Positions 25,801 through 32,416 of a stretch of DNA of 64,000 nt are shown in pieces (positions within the stretch are counted from its first letter, which is position 1; the number at the start of each line of letters is the position of its first letter). The notes below the pieces were generated by a model that was not told where the DNA came from, did no database searches, and saw nothing but the letters and a program-made list of their open reading frames with translations. Source of the DNA: Paralithodes platypus (taxonomy: Eukaryota > Arthropoda > Malacostraca > Decapoda > Lithodidae); contig CM064552.1 of the NCBI GenBank assembly GCA_032716605.1, forward strand, positions 6,413,651 through 6,477,650. Direction: 5' to 3'. The translations under genes and the position numbers were made by a program.

Positions 25801-28800
25801 TGGTCGCCGACCGGGACGGATCAGGTTTCTGGTCACTGCCGTTTGTGAGAGACCGGTCTCTTTGGTCCGTCCCGGTCGCTGTCTACAAACGCACCCCATG
25901 ACCCAAAAAGAGCAACAGATCTCCTTCAACCCTATCTCAACACACTACATGGCTGGTGCACTACAAACAGACTTAATCTAGCCCCAGCCAAATCCACCGC
26001 AACCCTGCTCACAAGTTGGACAGGAGAACACGAATACATCCCTCAACTCACCATAAACAACACACTCCTAACACATACACACACACCCAAAATCCTAGGA
26101 GTAACATATGATACTCATATGACATTCAAACAGCACACCACAAACATTAAAAAGAAACTGACACCCAGACTTAACGCCCTCAGGTCACAGAGGCACTCAA
26201 TTCCTGGCAGCAGCCTCCACGAACCAAGACCACCCACTAAACTACATGGCAACACACCCACAGACACCAAGAAATATCAAAACAACACCCAGCACACGGT
26301 ATCACACAAAATTATTGTCCTCTCTCCCTCCTTGCCCACCCCGAACCAACTTCCAGAAGCACATCCATACTCATATCTCTCACCGATCCATCCAGTCACT
26401 CACAGACAACACGCAGCTGCATGCACGACCTCCCGAAATCCATCCTTCCGAATCCTCCCTTCCTCGCGAGGAAAGAGTCCACCTGGCCAGGCTGAGATGC
26501 GGACACCATCCAGCTCTCCTGAGCTATCAGAAGAGACTGGATGACTCCGTTGTCGACGCCTGCCCGGGATGTAACACAGCACCCCATACCATTAAACACA
26601 TCATAGAAGACTGCATTTCACACAACCACTTACGCCAACAACACAATCTACACTCAATGAGAGCTCTGTGGGAAAGCCCGATCGTGGCCATGGCCTTTCT
26701 CAGGGACTCGGGGCTGTTCGGCCAGGCAGCTTAGGGAACAACAACAACTGCATATCATCAATAGAGATGCTTTGCCTGATCAAACCCTCAAGTACTCTCA
26801 CAGACCTTCATGATTTGGTCAAGCATTTTCAGGCCCCTATAATTTCCTCTATCTAGCGCTTCCCCTTTTCCTTTGTATATATTTACTATTACACTTTTGA
26901 GACAATCCTCTGGGATTTTCTCATCTTTAATAATGGTGTTTATCAACTCAGTGACTAAGTTTACACCAGTCTCCCCTGAGGCTTTTATCATCTCAGCGAC
27001 AATGTCAGAGCAACCTGGAGCTTTACTGTCCTTCATTTTATTGATTGCGTCGCTCACTACAGCTGGTGCTATCAAAGGAGGGGGCCCAGATATTGGTTTT
27101 TCGATACTAAGCTGTTGCTTATCCCATTCAAACTCTACATTTAGCAATCGTTCATAGTGTACCTTCCATGCTCTGATTTAATTTTCTGCATACAATTTTT
27201 TTTGTACGGATGCAATACAGTACAGTAAACCCTCGCTAACTCGGACTAATTGGGGGTGGAGACCACTTCCGAGATGTCCGAGGTCCGACTTAAGAGAGGG
27301 AAAATTCCGAATTATAAGAGGAAAGTCCGCGTCCGAGTTAGTCCCGATGGTGTTGCACACACTCTGGAAGAACTAAGCGAATATAGTGAACTGAGTGAAT
27401 ATAGTGAACTGAGTGAACTTGGGAGTGACTTTGACGAAGAGCAAGTGGTTAGTGAAGATGAGGGTGAAGTGGCGGATGAATTAGAGTTTCTGGGCTTTAT
27501 TAGTACCGATGAGGACGATAATGACGATGGTGAATGCGGTGCTCGTGAATATAGTGAACTGAGTGAACTTGGGAGTGTCTTTGACGATGAAGAAATGGTT
27601 AGTGAAGATGCAGTATCGTACGCTCGCCTAGCCTAGCCTAGTAAGTGAAAGTGACACACAAATGTATAACAAGTAATAATAACTCAATAATAACAGTGAG
27701 TGACAATAATTCATAACAAGAAGAGTAATAAGAGTGAAAGTGACACAATAATATCCAATATTAGTGAAAGTGCCAAAAATATGTTATAAAAAGTTTCACA
27801 TAACTCAATAATGGTTGTAAAAGAAATAAATGACACAATAACTATGACATCATCACCATAGAAACATAATATCGTCTACCGGTACCAAAGCCACCGAAGC
27901 AACGAGTGACTTAGTGCGTGCTAGGCAGGGCCTCGGCGAAGCGTTCGGACACAGGCGAAAATACGTGGGAAATTACCTCCATTCCCATCATCATATCTCG
28001 GCAACCACTTGTCATAGCGATGTCAACCCAACGCCAGTCTACAGACGAAGGTTGGTTCTACACTATGCAATGTAGTTGACTGCTCTAGGTGGTCTCAATC
28101 AGTAGATATCGAATTATGAAGATAGCAATTTTTCAGGAATACCCCCGAACACGACGATCGCCTCATATGAAGGCACCCGGATCCGGAGGGTTAAGTGTAA
28201 ACTAATTGAACTAGTTTTGATCCCAAATACTATACTGTACGTACCACTGGAAGGCCATGAGTGTCCCATCCAAAGCGTCTCTCCACATGGTGCCCGGTCT
28301 GATGTGCCCAGCGAGTCACCACGTCCTTAATGGTGCCAGCCAGGATATGCCCGTAGTGAGGCAGACCCGTCGCAAAGGGGGGACCATCGTAAAATGTAAA
28401 CCTGGAAAACAAACAAGTCAAACATTAATCTGGATATCATACTTTTCTCAACATTATACAGTTGTTTTTGCTACGTTATAATAACCGTTAGTAGTCACTC
28501 AAAATAACTGTGAACCCCTACCCGTTATAATTATGTAAATAGTTATGGTAACAGATTTATACATATGAACATATGTACAGGCATATGTACGATACCAGAT
28601 TTCTTAAAGTAATTTTTATGCATTAATTATAAAACTATATTCATTACTTAATGTAAAGCAAAATACATGTACAGGTATACATCAATCAAGAGTGTTATAT
28701 TTGCATAAAGAAAAACAAAAGGTCAACAAATTATATTAGTCACTCTTTTAATCCACTTATATAACTTTTTTCCCTTGCCCCTCAACTTTCTCTTCATAAT

Positions 28801-29531
28801 TGCTGAGGGGCACAGGGCCCTGGGTGGAGCTTTGGTTTCCCGGGCGTTTCTGCACCCTCCTCAGCTCCCCGCCATGGAGTGGCTTCGGTCACCCAGGCTT
28901 TATTGTGGTCGGCAGGAGGGGTTCTGTGGGGGCGCTCGGTTATGGCCTTGGCCGTGCTCTGGGCCTTGGGGCTGTTCGGCCAGGCAGCTTGGGGAACAAC
29001 AACTTATATAACTTTGAACTCATATCTTATGTCTCTCAGCAGAAGACATGAATGTATAGATAAAGGGAAACAAAAATTTAACATTGCATTTGTGGCGGTT
29101 TTTATGGAACAAAAACCACCATTCACAGTGAAACTTCCCCATTTTACCCAACAGACTTTAGCATTAACACTAGTCTGACATTTTAAAGGTGAACTTTTAA
29201 AATACTGTACTGTAATTCTGTTACCTAAGTTACGGTAATATATCTTCAGCCTAGTTTCCAATACACTGTACCAGTACAAAAGACTCCAGATATACTGTAT
29301 TACTATATACCAGAAAAATGTTGACCATCAAAAATTGCCGACATAAGTTCTTGTGTGATACAACCAATACTACCGGTACTCAACCCTTCACTAAACCAAC
29401 CTGGGCTTGTCCTTGCTCTGTTTGAGGCAGGACTGGAAGACGTCAATCTTACGCCACAGTTCCATCACCTTCTCCTCCTCCCCTGAGAAGGAGATCTTGT
29501 CCACCTCCGGCACCGACTCCAGACCAGCCAT
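1649..29531 (-). CDS. IARS1: Isoleucyl-tRNA synthetase, cytosolic, whole gene (15 coding exons)
   Basis: Charges tRNA-Ile with isoleucine in the cytosol. Coding exons, in transcript order: 29401-29531, 28245-28401, 19702-19852, 18839-19027, 18249-18382, 17695-17844, 16348-16566, 15873-16090, 13589-13688, 13217-13399, 11942-12219, 11635-11751, 8631-9009, 2090-3300, 1649-1868. All introns are GT-AG and phases join without a break: 3837 nt, 1278 residues plus TGA. Seen: class I HIGH-type motif HYGH (residues 59-62), editing-domain motif [12 protein letters not shown] (226-237), [12 protein letters not shown] (324-335), [11 protein letters not shown] closing exon 10, KMSKR (607-611), a helical anticodon-binding domain in exon 13, and two LLLENPxG repeats at the C-terminus. 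Length and domain order fit animal cytosolic IARS1 (about 1260 residues) rather than the mitochondrial enzyme. A methionine in frame 60 nt upstream (29591) exists, but a CAG acceptor lies 4 nt before the chosen ATG, so a non-coding 5' exon is likely. Confidence 0.97.
2071..2082. repeat. Short (CT)n in IARS1 intron 14
   Basis: CTCTCTCTCTCT directly downstream of the exon 14 donor. The intron is otherwise 220 bp without features. Confidence 0.8.
2090..3300 (-). CDS. IARS1: IARS1 exon 14 (residues 803-1206), C-terminal region
   Basis: Longest exon (1211 nt). Encodes [49 protein letters not shown] and [20 protein letters not shown], all conserved in eukaryotic IleRS, then the first C-terminal repeat ([12 protein letters not shown] through AGKTLVI). 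The frame would read K-stop at its end, but AGCAA|GTAAGT is a consensus donor and the frame continues in exon 15. Confidence 0.96.
3776..4298 (-). mobile_element. SINE E copy 1, full length, in IARS1 intron 13
   Basis: Reads on the minus strand from GGGCGGGTGCCCAACCCC to GGCCGAACAGG-type 3' sequence and (AAC)n. Flanked by a 9-bp target duplication CATTACTGT (3767-3775 and 4299-4307). The 5' end is the same as in the copy at 53926, so both appear full length. The 3' end (GGGGCTGTTCGGCCAGGCAG-like, then GGGAACAACAAC) is shared with LINE A. Confidence 0.88.
4308..4734. other. Unassigned part of IARS1 intron 13
   Basis: No coding potential seen. GC is higher than in the neighbouring intron around 4500-4640, which suggests another dispersed element, but no ends were recognised. 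Confidence 0.5.
4735..5125 (+). repeat. Repeat L, truncated copy
   Basis: About 390 bp almost identical to the 3' half of the copies at 24655-25413 (+) and 7468-8240 (-): from TAATATTTGTATTTTTTACT to GCAAGTTTTACATTTTAA. High identity suggests recent activity. Confidence 0.88.
5284..5320. repeat. Poly(A)-rich tract
   Basis: About 37 nt of A with single C interruptions, following a segment like TTTTGCCTCCCTCAATCACA that recurs near 17470. May be the tail of a retroposed fragment. Confidence 0.6.
5690..5900. repeat. Near-perfect ~100-bp-arm palindrome
   Basis: Arms 5690-5792 and 5798-5900 (e.g. ATGCAACTATATCCATG against its complement) with only a few mismatches and a loop of about 6 nt. Lies inside the pogo-like element. 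Confidence 0.9.
6310..7032 (-). mobile_element. LINE C fragment 1 (RT C-terminal end and 3' UTR)
   Basis: Minus-strand frame reads [40 protein letters not shown] and [20 protein letters not shown], typical of the C-terminal part of APE-type LINE proteins. The 3' UTR carries GCCGACTCAAGACAGAGC and ends in (TAGA)n. A short duplication TTGGGGGTT/TTGGGGTT flanks it. 5' truncated. Confidence 0.85.
7334..7446. repeat. Perfect 38-bp inverted repeat (stem-loop)
   Basis: Arms 7334-7371 and 7409-7446 are perfect reverse complements around a 37-nt spacer; each contains ACGTTTCGCAGATAGCTTCT. Confidence 0.95.
7468..8240 (-). repeat. Repeat L, long copy
   Basis: About 770 bp nearly identical, in opposite orientation, to 24655-25413 inside the Harbinger-like element. 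Contains (ATT)n. No protein seen; class unknown. Confidence 0.9.
8241..8630. other. IARS1 intron 13, no feature seen
   Basis: AT-rich, with A runs near 8320-8385. No coding or repeat structure recognised before the exon 13 donor. Confidence 0.6.
8631..9009 (-). CDS. IARS1: IARS1 exon 13 (residues 676-802), anticodon-binding domain
   Basis: Begins [17 protein letters not shown], then [35 protein letters not shown] and [20 protein letters not shown], the helical anticodon-binding domain. Acceptor TTACAG, donor GTCAGT. Confidence 0.97.
9300..9410 (+). mobile_element. LINE C 3' fragment
   Basis: GGCTCTGTCTTGAGTCTGCC, then GGTATGGGGTATGTTCCTGA and (CATA)n, matching the 3' end of LINE C. Confidence 0.8.
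9645..9770 (-). mobile_element. tRNA-derived SINE
   Basis: Minus strand: box A-like TGGTGTAATGGTTAGAGCG, box B GGTTCGAATCC, then GGATCACATGCTTTTATTAA and a TTTGGGGGGTTATTGGTGTT tail. The same head and tail recur at 53255-53370, so it is a dispersed SINE, not a tRNA gene. Confidence 0.85.
9771..10344. other. IARS1 intron 12, no feature seen
   Basis: AT-rich intron sequence without recognisable genes or repeats. Confidence 0.5.
10345..11395 (-). mobile_element. LINE C copy 2, 5' truncated
   Basis: Minus-strand pieces read [60 protein letters not shown] and [18 protein letters not shown], i.e. the end of the reverse transcriptase, broken by frameshifts; then the shared 3' UTR ending near GGCACATAACATAGCTGGGG. 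Confidence 0.88.
11396..11500 (-). mobile_element. LINE C 3' fragment, abutting copy 2
   Basis: Contains GGCACATACCCCATTTTATT and CTCGAGACAGAGCCCGAACA; only the last ~100 bp of the family, directly upstream (in element orientation) of the previous copy. Confidence 0.8.
11635..11751 (-). CDS. IARS1: IARS1 exon 12 (residues 637-676)
   Basis: Encodes [20 protein letters not shown] and [15 protein letters not shown], linking the catalytic core to the anticodon-binding helices. The acceptor is preceded by an uninterrupted T run. Confidence 0.95.
11942..12219 (-). CDS. IARS1: IARS1 exon 11 (residues 545-637), KMSKR motif
   Basis: Encodes [33 protein letters not shown] and [19 protein letters not shown] (607-611) is the mobile loop that stabilises the adenylation transition state in class I enzymes. 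Donor GTAACT. Confidence 0.98.
12543..12641. repeat. Three-copy 33-bp tandem repeat
   Basis: Unit ATCAGCAAATACTTTAGTAT plus CGAAGTAAACGCT, three copies with one substitution, in IARS1 intron 10. The unit is a multiple of 3 so it stays open in some frames; not coding. Confidence 0.95.
12855..13020 (-). mobile_element. LINE B 3' fragment
   Basis: Reverse complement of the LINE B 3' end at 32290-32400: AACAGGGTTGCCTGGAACGC, AAACTGCACG, CACTCAGTCTTAAAATGTTA and a (TATG)n tail. Confidence 0.88.
13217..13399 (-). CDS. IARS1: IARS1 exon 10 (residues 484-544)
   Basis: Encodes [20 protein letters not shown] and ends [16 protein letters not shown], the family form of the class I D-x-WF-D/E-SG block. 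Phase 0 at both ends. The surrounding intron repeats the pattern ATGACTGACCTGA near 13117 and 13210; only the latter is the true donor. Confidence 0.96.
13589..13688 (-). CDS. IARS1: IARS1 exon 9 (residues 450-483)
   Basis: Encodes [20 protein letters not shown], a highly conserved catalytic-core segment. The upstream intron holds a 1.16-kb pogo-like element and a SINE. Confidence 0.96.
13715..13955 (-). mobile_element. tRNA-derived SINE, second family
   Basis: Minus strand starts GGGCCGTGGTACGGTCGGTA and has box B GTTCGATCCC about 50 nt later, then a tail ending AAAAACTGCATCATCGTC-like. The tail recurs at about 46005-46105. Confidence 0.75.
14263..15421. mobile_element. pogo/Tigger-like element in IARS1 intron 8
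   Basis: TIRs CAGTGGAGCCCCCATCCTAG (14263) and its exact complement ending at 15421, flanked by TA (14261-14262, 15422-15423). 1159 bp, no transposase frame recognised. Internal ends repeat AGCTAGGAT motifs. Confidence 0.9.
15595..15705 (+). repeat. Repeat L, terminal module
   Basis: TTTCCACATAGCGATTTTGA to GTAAGTTTTACATTATAATT, a diverged copy of the L 3' module. Confidence 0.75.
15873..16090 (-). CDS. IARS1: IARS1 exon 8 (residues 378-450)
   Basis: Encodes [20 protein letters not shown] and [15 protein letters not shown], the end of CP1 and return to the catalytic fold. Acceptor ATATTAG, donor GTATGT after a split Arg codon. Confidence 0.96.
16348..16566 (-). CDS. IARS1: IARS1 exon 7 (residues 305-377), editing domain
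   Basis: Contains [20 protein letters not shown], the second conserved editing-site block with its acidic residues, and [11 protein letters not shown]. Phase 0 at both ends. Confidence 0.96.
16709..16990 (-). repeat. ~100-bp tandem array related to SINE E 3' end
   Basis: Nearly three units starting CTATCCCTGATAAGGTAGTG at 16709, 16809 and 16912. Each carries GTTGTTGTAGTTCCCCAGAC, CTGAACAGTCC and GGTCTATCAGAGTGAGAACT. The last motif is also internal to SINE E, and the first resembles its 3' terminus. Lies in IARS1 intron 6. Confidence 0.88.
17170..17640 (-). repeat. Dispersed repeat F, copy 1
   Basis: Inverted relative of 54705-55075: shared segments include the reverse of GGTGTTTGTGGGAG, GACAAAAGGCAAAGC and GAAGTGTGGTATGC-like blocks. 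Class unknown. Confidence 0.65.
17695..17844 (-). CDS. IARS1: IARS1 exon 6 (residues 255-304), editing domain
   Basis: Encodes [20 protein letters not shown] and [13 protein letters not shown], middle of CP1. Both borders are phase 0 (acceptor CATCAG, donor GTAACA). Confidence 0.95.
17845..18248. other. IARS1 intron 5, nothing recognised
   Basis: 404 bp of ordinary AT-rich intron. Confidence 0.6.
18249..18382 (-). CDS. IARS1: IARS1 exon 5 (residues 210-254), editing domain
   Basis: Carries [12 protein letters not shown], the threonine-rich signature of the CP1 domain that hydrolyses mischarged Val-tRNA-Ile in this family. The exon has no open frame beginning with methionine, so ORF-only gene calling would miss it; it is identified by homology and by phase with its neighbours (acceptor TTCCAG, donor GTCAGT). 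Confidence 0.95.
18383..18838. other. IARS1 intron 4, nothing recognised
   Basis: 456 bp of ordinary AT-rich intron. Confidence 0.6.
18839..19027 (-). CDS. IARS1: IARS1 exon 4 (residues 147-210)
   Basis: Encodes [20 protein letters not shown] and [20 protein letters not shown], catalytic-core sequence leading into the CP1 editing insertion. Acceptor CTACAG, donor GTCAGA. Confidence 0.96.
19028..19701. other. IARS1 intron 3 with (ATA)n
   Basis: 674 bp; an (AAT)n microsatellite at about 19272-19298 is the only structure. Confidence 0.6.
19702..19852 (-). CDS. IARS1: IARS1 exon 3 (residues 97-147)
   Basis: Encodes [20 protein letters not shown] and later SRLGRWI, a conserved block just after the HIGH region. 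Acceptor TTTCAG, donor GTGAGT, ending in phase 1. Confidence 0.96.
19963..20836 (-). pseudogene. LINE B copy 1, reverse transcriptase, 3' segment
   Basis: Minus-strand frame from [20 protein letters not shown] through [40 protein letters not shown] and [14 protein letters not shown], i.e. RT palm with YADD, then a PHD-like finger ([24 protein letters not shown]) and [13 protein letters not shown]. It stops short of the family 3' end. Its N-terminal part is at 26757-27177; LINE A copy 1 is inserted between them. One expected finger cysteine is Tyr here (PYAVC, versus PCAVC at 31.56 kb). Confidence 0.92.
20881..21957 (+). pseudogene. LINE A ORF, N-terminal part: 2A-like motif, PHD-like finger, endonuclease start
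   Basis: 358-codon open frame. DIESNPGP (residues 88-95, nt 21142-21165) matches the D-x-E-x-N-P-G-P consensus of 2A peptides, which make the ribosome skip a bond between the last Gly and Pro. Cysteines follow as C120-x2-C123-x4-H128-x2-C131-x14-C146-x2-C149, the second part of a PHD finger; the first CxxC pair is reduced to C101. A Pro-rich linker (about 160-245) leads to the endonuclease start. The true start codon is uncertain; residues before the 2A motif would form a short leader. The frame ends at a probable frameshift. Confidence 0.85.
23909..24106 (+). pseudogene. Truncated Harbinger-like transposase N-terminus
   Basis: 65 codons; the [17 protein letters not shown] segment is the family clue (helix-turn-helix region before the DDE domain). 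No DDE residues follow, so it is a remnant. Confidence 0.6.
24655..25413 (+). repeat. Repeat L, long copy within the Harbinger-like element
   Basis: Near-identical to the reverse copy at 7468-8240. Includes (ATT)n at about 24692-24720 and ends GCAAGTTTTACATTTTAA. Confidence 0.9.
25616..25673. repeat. Two-copy ~28-bp tandem repeat
   Basis: ATAGGTGCTCACTAGCCACA plus TCATAATT, twice, near the right end of the Harbinger-like element. Confidence 0.9.
26757..27177 (-). pseudogene. LINE B copy 1, N-terminal RT segment
   Basis: Minus-strand frame reads [52 protein letters not shown] and [20 protein letters not shown]: the fingers region of a LINE reverse transcriptase. Joins to 20836 across the LINE A insertion. 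5' truncated at about 27177. Confidence 0.92.
27222..27640 (+). other. Acidic repeat ORF next to a pogo-like end
   Basis: CAGTAAACCCTCGCTAACTC at 27222 resembles a pogo/Tigger terminus. A 128-codon frame (27250-27636) begins [20 protein letters not shown], then repeats SEYSELSE units followed by Asp/Glu-rich sequence. I do not recognise the protein. No matching right-hand TIR was found, so it may be the broken end of a pogo-like element. Confidence 0.45.
27641..28244. other. Right part of IARS1 intron 2, no gene seen
   Basis: Contains diffuse GTGAAAGTGACA-like repeats (27640-27790). No coding feature before the exon 2 donor. Confidence 0.5.
28245..28401 (-). CDS. IARS1: IARS1 exon 2 (residues 44-96), HIGH motif
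   Basis: Encodes [20 protein letters not shown], the Rossmann-fold entry of class I synthetases with the ATP-binding HYGH signature, then [12 protein letters not shown]. Acceptor TTTTCCAG, donor GTACGT. The following 8.4-kb intron is the largest of the gene and holds a nested transposon cluster. Confidence 0.97.
28769..29001 (+). mobile_element. SINE E copy 2, 5' truncated, in IARS1 intron 1
   Basis: From TCCCTTGCCCCTCAACTTTC to GGCCAGGCAGCTTGGGGAAC. Flanked by ACTTATATAACTTT (28755-28768 and 29002-29015), a 14-bp target duplication. Confidence 0.92.
29016..29400. other. Rest of IARS1 intron 1, nothing recognised
   Basis: Ordinary intron sequence with short CTGTACTGTA motifs common across the window. 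Confidence 0.5.
29401..29531 (-). CDS. IARS1: IARS1 coding exon 1 (residues 1-44)
   Basis: Starts [20 protein letters not shown] and continues through [20 protein letters not shown], matching the N-terminal extension of animal IleRS. The ATG is in good context (AACAATGG) and is preceded by CCCCCAG, which may be a real acceptor. Ends AAG CCC AG before GTTGGT; the split Arg is completed in exon 2. Confidence 0.93.
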
Positions 29532-29658
29532 TGTTCTGGGGGACAACAATGGCATAACGTTACTTGGAGAACATAACACAGTAGGAGACAATTTAGAGAG
29601 TGGAAAGACAGAAACAAAGAGGCAATTTACTAGAGAGGACAGGAACAGAGAAGAAAAA

Positions 29659-30515
<857 letters not shown>

Positions 30516-30519
30516 TTAA

Positions 30520-30746
30520 TCCTCTCCGACATATGACGCAATTTTGAGCCTATTAGGGATACTTTAGAGCCTTTGTTACCATCAGGGGTATTTAGAAACC
30601 TTTAGTTTAGTTACTTAAACCTCTGCAGTTGTCTTTGAGTTAGCTGTGGGCAGAACATTTAGTTTGGAGAGGTAATTATAAGAGTGAAAGAACCCTATTT
30701 CTCATTGCTAATCTGGCAACCTCTGCGTCATATGAGCGTGAAAGGG
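30520..30746. mobile_element. TTAA-flanked miniature element, family 1 copy 1
   Basis: Closely similar to 41328-41569 and, reversed, to 42680-42906. Ends CCTCTCCGACATATGACGC and GCGTCATATGAGCGTGAAAGG; left flank TTAA (30516-30519), right flank TTAT. TTAA target and CC/CCC ends suggest piggyBac-type mobilisation. Confidence 0.75.
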
Positions 30747-31530
30747 TTATCTATAAGATGTTTCAGATAGAAGCACAAGATAGACAAACTTAAGCCAAAA
30801 AATTATAAATGTAAGGTAGTGTATGGTACTGTAAGGTAGTGTATGGTAGTGTAAGGTAGTGTGTGGTAGTGTAAGGTAGTGTGTGGTAGTGTAAAGTACC
30901 GTACTGTAAGGTAGTGTAAGGTAGTGTAGTGTGTGGTACTGTAAGGTAGTGTGTGGTAATAAAGGTGGTGTAAGGTAGTGTGTGGTAGTGTAAGGTAGTG
31001 TAGTGTGTGGTACTGTAAGGTAGTGTGTGGTAATAAAGGTGGTGTAAGGTAGTGTGTGGTAGTGTAAGGTAGCATAAGGTAGTGTGTGGTAGTGTAAGGT
31101 AGTGTAGTGTGTGGTAGTGTAAGGTAGTGTGTGGTAGTGTAAGGTAGTATAAGGTAGTGTGTGGGAGTAAAGGTAGTGTAAGGTAGTGTGTGGTAGTGTG
31201 TGGTAATAAAGGTACTGTAAGGTAGTGTGTTGTAGTAAAGGTAGTGTGTGGTAGTGTAAGGTAGTGTGTGCACTGTGTGGTAGTGTGTGGTAGTGTAAGG
31301 TAGTGTGTGGTAGTATACGGTAGTGTGTGGTAGTATACGGTAGTGTGTGGTAGTGTAAGGTAGTGTGTGGTAGTGTAAGGTAGTGTGTGGTAGTGTAAGG
31401 TACGGTGGTGTGTGGTAGTGTAAGGTAATGTACGGTAGTGTGTGGTATTGTAAGGTAGTGTGTGGTATTGTAAGGTAGTGTAAGATAGTGTGTGGTAGTG
31501 TAAGGTAGTGTGTGGTAGTGTAGTGTGGTA

Positions 31531-32416
31531 GAGACGAGGCAATGTGGAAAAGAGCGGTGCATACCCATGTGCAGTGTGTGGAAAGGGAGTGGGCGTTAAC
31601 TCAATTCAATGTAGCATCTGTCGATGTTGGGTACACCATGGGAGTAAGCGCTGTAGTAGAATAAAGGGGCCCCTGCCGAAGGATAAGTCAGAAATAGAGA
31701 AATTTGAGTGCGTAGTGTGCAAAGGCGAGCTTGTGTTAAGTGATGATCCTGTGGCTGTGAATTTTGGAAATGAGTCTTTGGAGCTGGTGAACAAGTTTTG
31801 TTACCTAGGAGATACCATCTCTGCCGGTGGTGGGGCCGAGGCTGCCACTGTTGCTAGAATTAGGTGTGGCTGGGGGAAGTTCAGAGAATTGATGCCAATC
31901 CTGACCATGAAAAGAATGCCTCTCCCCCTGAAGGGAAAGGTGTATGCCTCATGTGTTAGAAGTGCAATGACGTATGCCTCAGAAACATGGGCCGTTAAAG
32001 TAGAGGATGTCAACAGAATGGAGCGTAATGAGATGAGAATGGTGAGATGGATGTGTGGGGCCAGGCTACAGGATAGAATAACAAATGTTGAGCTGAGGAG
32101 ACGTTTAGGTATAAAGAGTATTAGCGAGGTGATGCGTACAAGTAGACTGGGATGGTATGGACATGTGGAGAGAATGGATGAACAAAATTGGGTGAAAAAA
32201 TGCAGGTCTGTGATTGTGGAGGGAGCTGCACCAAGGGGTGGACCGAGGAAGACCTGGGATCGGACTATACGCGCCGATCTCAAATCCAAGAACTTGACAA
32301 GTGAAGCAGCCCTTAACAGGGTTGCCTGGAACGCCGCCATTAGGACAAGAGACTGAAACTGCACTTATGTGTGGAACACTCAGTCTTAAAATGTTATGTA
32401 TGTATGTATGTATGTA
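31531..32416 (+). pseudogene. LINE B copy 2 inside the satellite: PHD-like finger and RT C-terminus
   Basis: A 270-codon frame (31544-32356): PHD-like finger [34 protein letters not shown], then [60 protein letters not shown] and [24 protein letters not shown]. 3' UTR of about 40 nt and (ATGT)n tail. 5' truncated upstream of the finger. The frame is intact, so insertion is fairly young. Confidence 0.92.

Larger units (their letters stand above)
23671..25896. mobile_element. PIF/Harbinger-like DNA transposon inside LINE A
   Basis: TIRs GGGTGCGTTTGTAGACAGCG (23671) and complement ending 25896. The empty site is known from the intact copy at 51650: CACACCATGACCC, so the target duplication is CAT (or CCATG if ends are shifted by one). 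A frame at 23909-24106 reads [20 protein letters not shown] then [12 protein letters not shown], which resembles the N-terminal region of Harbinger/HARBI1 transposases; the rest of the transposase is gone. Carries a long L repeat. Confidence 0.8.
20848..26745 (+). mobile_element. LINE A copy 1, full-length ends, inserted in LINE B
   Basis: APE-type non-LTR retrotransposon. Flanked by an 11-bp duplication AACTGCATATC (20837-20847 and 26746-26756) that belongs to LINE B; 3' end is TTAGGGAACAACAAC. Protein parts in order: 2A-like [11 protein letters not shown]-like finger, Pro-rich linker, endonuclease ([30 protein letters not shown]), RT ([38 protein letters not shown]) and C-terminal tail ending GLFGQAA. 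Broken by a frameshift near 21950, a TAG at about 23081, a 14-bp loss near 23343, a 2.2-kb transposon at 23671 and a ~245-bp deletion at about 26187. Without the transposon it is about 3.7 kb. Confidence 0.93.
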
